Shown: positions 61,979 to 64,000 of the stretch, piece by piece
Position numbering within the stretch: position 1 is the first letter of the stretch
Layout: each line of letters starts with the position of its first letter
NCBI RefSeq assembly: GCF_002008345.1
Contig: NZ_MRAE01000009.1
Location: 1 to 64,000, forward strand
Direction: 5' to 3'
DNA from: Clostridium tepidum
Lineage (GTDB): Bacteria > Bacillota > Clostridia > Clostridiales > Clostridiaceae
DNA length: 64,000 nt
Notes under the pieces: generated by a model
Told to the model about the DNA's origin: nothing
Databases searched by the model: none
Seen by the model: the letters and a program-made list of their open reading frames with translations, nothing else
Position numbers and translations under genes: made by a program

Positions 61979-62004
61979 CATAGTATTCCTATCTATTTAC
62001 TATG
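61979..62004 (-). promoter_or_regulatory. Probable autoregulatory operator of the Rrf2 gene
   Basis: CATAGTA-N12-TACTATG is an imperfect palindrome 15 bases upstream of the start codon, where the promoter is expected. Fits a dimeric Rrf2 regulator. Confidence 0.6.
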
Positions 62005-62060
62005 ATTATATTCTTTTAATTATTTTATGTCAATATTTTTTTAAAAATTTCATTTTACTA

Positions 62061-62089
62061 TTGAAATTGATTTTCATTTTCTGTATAAT
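62061..62089 (+). promoter_or_regulatory. Fur-box promoter
   Basis: TTGAAA (62061-62066), 17 bases, TATAAT (62084-62089). GAAATTGATTTTCATTTTC (62063-62081) matches the 19-base Fur consensus at 14 positions and covers the -35 box and spacer. Directed to the + strand. Confidence 0.65.
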
Positions 62090-62095
62090 TAGTAT

Positions 62096-62475
62096 TATAA
62101 GAAACAAGCACATATAATTAATTGAAACCACACAAAAATCTCTTTGATTTATAGTAAATATTTTTCTAGATTTAAACCTCCTACTAATATTAAGTCTAGA
62201 AACCCTCCTTACTCACTTATTTACTCTAAATTAAAGAGATATTTTTTTATATTAAAAATTTCTTGTTCTTTTACAATATTGACAAACTTTTCTATAACTC
62301 TAATAACTTTTTATAAAATTTATTATCAGTTTTTAACAATCATATTTTTATATTCATTAGTTTACATATTTTATTTATCTTCATTAAAACACATCTAAAG
62401 TAACATTAATTTATTTTTTAAATAATATTTAAATAAAAAATACTATGACATTATTAGTTTATCATAGTATTTTTC
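62096..62475 (+). ncRNA. Predicted transcript from the Fur-box promoter with no convincing gene
   Basis: From the predicted start to the terminator at 62435-62475 is about 380 nt. The only open frame (62144-62398, TTG start, hydrophobic second half) lacks a ribosome site. Either an iron-regulated RNA or a decayed iron-regulated gene. Not recognised. Confidence 0.35.
62435..62475. terminator. Terminator of the ZIP gene and the Fur-box transcript
   Basis: AAAAAATACTATGA and TCATAGTATTTTT (13 bp) flank a 13-base loop with T runs on both strands. Confidence 0.8.
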
Positions 62476-62491
62476 TATTAATTAATTATAT

Positions 62492-63301
62492 TTAACCTAA
62501 AGCTACATCTAATATCATCATTACAGTAAATCCAATTAATACTCCTATAGATGATATATCTGTATCATTTCCTGCCTGCGATTCGGGAATTAATTCTTCT
62601 ACTACAACAAATATCATTGCCCCAGCTGCGAAAGATAATGCATAAGGTAATAAATTTCTTATAAATAATACAGCTGCTGCTCCTATAACACCTGCTATAG
62701 GTTCAACTATACCAGATGCTTGCCCATACCAAAAGCTTTTTAATCTGCTATTTCCTTCTCTTCTTAATGGGATAGATACCGCTGCTCCTTCAGGGAAATT
62801 CTGAATTCCTATACCTAATGCCAATGCTATAGCCCCTGCTAAAGATGCGGATTCTATATTTGCCGCGACAGCCCCAAAGGCTACTCCTACTGCTAAACCT
62901 TCTGGTATATTATGAAGAGTTATAGCTAAAACTAATAATATGCTTTTCTGCCAACTAGTTTTTATCCCCTCTGCATCCTCTTTTTCTTTATTTAGATGAA
63001 GATGTGGAAGAATTTTATCTACTACTCTTAAAAATACTCCTCCTAATAAAAATCCTACTGCTGCTGGTATCCACGCAATCTTCCCTTGAGATTCTGCCAT
63101 TTCTATAGATGGAGCTAAAAGTGACCAATAGCTAGCAGCAATCATTACTCCTGCGGCAAAACCCAACATGGAATTTAATACTTTTTTATTTATATTTTTA
63201 AATAAAAATACTAATGCTGCACCTAATGCTGTCACTGCCCAAGTAAACAAAGTAGCCAATAAAGCTTGCACAATAGGATTTAATTCTTTAAACCATCCCA
63301 T
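62492..63301 (-). CDS. ZIP-family divalent metal transporter
   Basis: A 269-residue GufA-type ZIP with about eight membrane segments, moving Zn2+, Fe2+ or Mn2+ into the cytoplasm. Metal-site helices: [19 protein letters not shown] (helix IV) and [15 protein letters not shown] (helix V); a short His loop ([12 protein letters not shown]) joins helices III and IV. ATG follows AGAAGGTGATAAT. A 16 bp palindrome lies upstream. The metal cannot be assigned by sequence alone. Confidence 0.93.
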   Translation of the reverse strand: MGWFKELNPIVQALLATLFTWAVTALGAALVFLFKNINKKVLNSMLGFAAGVMIAASYWSLLAPSIEMAESQGKIAWIPAAVGFLLGGVFLRVVDKILPHLHLNKEKEDAEGIKTSWQKSILLVLAITLHNIPEGLAVGVAFGAVAANIESASLAGAIALALGIGIQNFPEGAAVSIPLRREGNSRLKSFWYGQASGIVEPIAGVIGAAAVLFIRNLLPYALSFAAGAMIFVVVEELIPESQAGNDTDISSIGVLIGFTVMMILDVALG

Positions 63302-63341
63302 ATTATCACCTTCTTTTTAAATCAAAATAAAAAAAATAATG

Positions 63342-63357
63342 ATTATTAATTAATAAT
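63342..63357. promoter_or_regulatory. Palindrome upstream of the ZIP gene
   Basis: ATTATTAATTAATAAT is a perfect 16 bp palindrome, preceded by AATAATG, 40 bases upstream of the ZIP start. It could be a metal-regulator operator (Fur/Zur-like), though AT content makes chance palindromes common. Confidence 0.4.
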
Positions 63358-63597
63358 TTCTTATTTTGATTTTATCATTTAATATTGACATAATCAATAT
63401 TTATTTTTTAGGCTCTCCTTAAATTATTTTTTTGCATTTAAACTAAGCAAAATTTCACTTATGTAATAAAAAACATATTAATGGTAAAATACATTTTCTA
63501 AATTTTTTAACTGTTTTACTCCTATTAAATAAAAATAACATTAGAAAAAGCTACATTAATTTACTTATATAATAAAATTTTTTGTATATTAAATAAA
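63358..63597. other. AT-rich intergenic stretch
   Basis: No gene or ribosome site seen between the ZIP upstream palindrome and repeat copy 3. Confidence 0.4.
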
Positions 63598-63694
63598 GGG
63601 TTATCACACTAAGAATAAACCCTACAGTATATTGTGTTAATTTTAAATTTGCAAAACAACATATTGTATATAAGTTCTTTAATGCGACAACCCC
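63598..63694. repeat. Dispersed palindromic element, copy 3 of 3
   Basis: GGGTTATCACACTAAG at the left pairs with CTTTAATGCGACAACCC at the right, with three mismatches. Internal palindromes read ACAGTATATTGT and ACAACATATTGT. It lies 12 bases from the stop of the small minus-strand ORF. Confidence 0.8.
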
Positions 63695-63706
63695 AATTTT
63701 ATTTAT

Positions 63707-63850
63707 TTAACTTTTATTTCTAGTTCCTTGCCTGGCTGCTATCTTACTAGCATTTCCTGTATCCATATATCCTGTAGTGGAATTTCTACTATTTTTACTG
63801 CTATCTATAGCTCTTTGATTTTTAGATTTTATATCAAAATCCTTTCCCAC
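63707..63850 (-). CDS. Small basic protein (47 aa), unknown
   Basis: A 47-residue hydrophilic peptide (GKDFDIKSKNQRAIDSSKN.., ending KIAARQGTRNKS) starting at GTG after AAGGATGTGATTTT. Palindromic element copy 3 follows as possible terminator. Composition resembles the other tiny basic ORFs of this window; family not recognised. Confidence 0.5.
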   Translation of the reverse strand: MGKDFDIKSKNQRAIDSSKNSRNSTTGYMDTGNASKIAARQGTRNKS

Positions 63851-64000
63851 AAAATCACATCCTTATATATTATTAAAGTTCACTATATATTATTCTCAAA
63901 ATAACTTTATATTATTTTAAAATAATTTTATTGTATTTTCTCAATTATATTTAGAACTTTTAAATATTTTTTATATTTTAAGTATTGTAATTATAAAATA

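Noticed and set aside
62144-62398. + strand 84-codon ORF behind the Fur-box promoter
   Set aside because: TTG start without ribosome site and low-complexity hydrophobic second half; kept only as part of the unexplained transcript.

Overview
The window is about 46 kb of very AT-rich chromosome interrupted by an 18 kb conjugative transposon. The host looks like an anaerobic spore former of Clostridium sensu stricto. Support for this comes from spore genes (cotJA-cotJB-cotJC, an H-type SASP, a Spo0E-like peptide, two SPOCS/DUF3794 proteins, a LysM-GH18 spore cortex/coat hydrolase), iron-sulfur L-serine dehydratase, a tyrosine T-box, frequent TTG starts and AGGAGG ribosome binding sites. A C. botulinum group I / C. 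sporogenes-like species is my guess; the sequence alone does not prove it.

Layout. 0-6 kb: an AGCS Na+/amino acid symporter, a PTS-EIIC-like membrane protein with a divergent XRE-cupin regulator, a Spo0E-like peptide, and a membrane-anchored CHAP/NlpC-like protein. 6-12.5 kb: sspH, a dUTPase with a large insertion, a HesB-like protein with a Cys/Asn tail, a LURP-one protein, a propeller-like protein paired with a phosphodiester glycosidase, and cotJABC. 12.7-20 kb: an oligopeptide-type ABC transporter without ATPase genes, a YIP1 membrane protein, an M19 dipeptidase and a deoxyribonucleotidase. 20-28.7 kb: small unknown proteins, sdaAB/sdaAA, a PAS-PAS-GGDEF diguanylate cyclase, the LysM-GH18 hydrolase, two SPOCS proteins and a Pro-rich protein. 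28.7-36.8 kb: a GNAT acetyltransferase, a gntR-ABC operon, tyrS with its T-box, a decayed gene, an HD-domain protein, an XRE-cupin regulator and a flavin amine oxidase.

36.9-54.8 kb: a complete Tn916-type element in reverse orientation (int at the low-coordinate end), carrying tet(M). All conjugation genes orf24 to orf13, ardA, oriT, tet(M), orf6, orf9, orf7, orf8, xis and int are present and open. Its higher GC content, different codon use and tight gene packing contrast with the host. It lies just upstream of the amine oxidase gene. The tet(M) leader has lost most of the orf12 region.

55-62 kb: a sulfur/cysteine block on the minus strand: an Rrf2 regulator, cysK, a cystine-type ABC permease and binding protein, a NifS-like cysteine desulfurase, a LarE-like sulfur transferase, a small LDCC peptide, and mnmA. 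Cysteine is made or imported, the desulfurase takes its sulfur, and MnmA uses that sulfur for tRNA thiolation. 62-64 kb: a ZIP metal transporter, a Fur-box promoter with no obvious gene behind it, and a short unknown ORF.

The least explained signals are non-coding: (i) a ~95 bp internally palindromic element present three times (8848, 55091, 63598); (ii) two related, probably structured + strand segments (8743 and 32701) with a compensatory stem change; (iii) a Fur-box promoter leading to a terminator with no convincing ORF; (iv) an 18 bp-arm palindrome that carries the -10 box of a strong promoter; (v) a promoter followed at once by a strong hairpin terminator. I see no rRNA, tRNA or CRISPR array.
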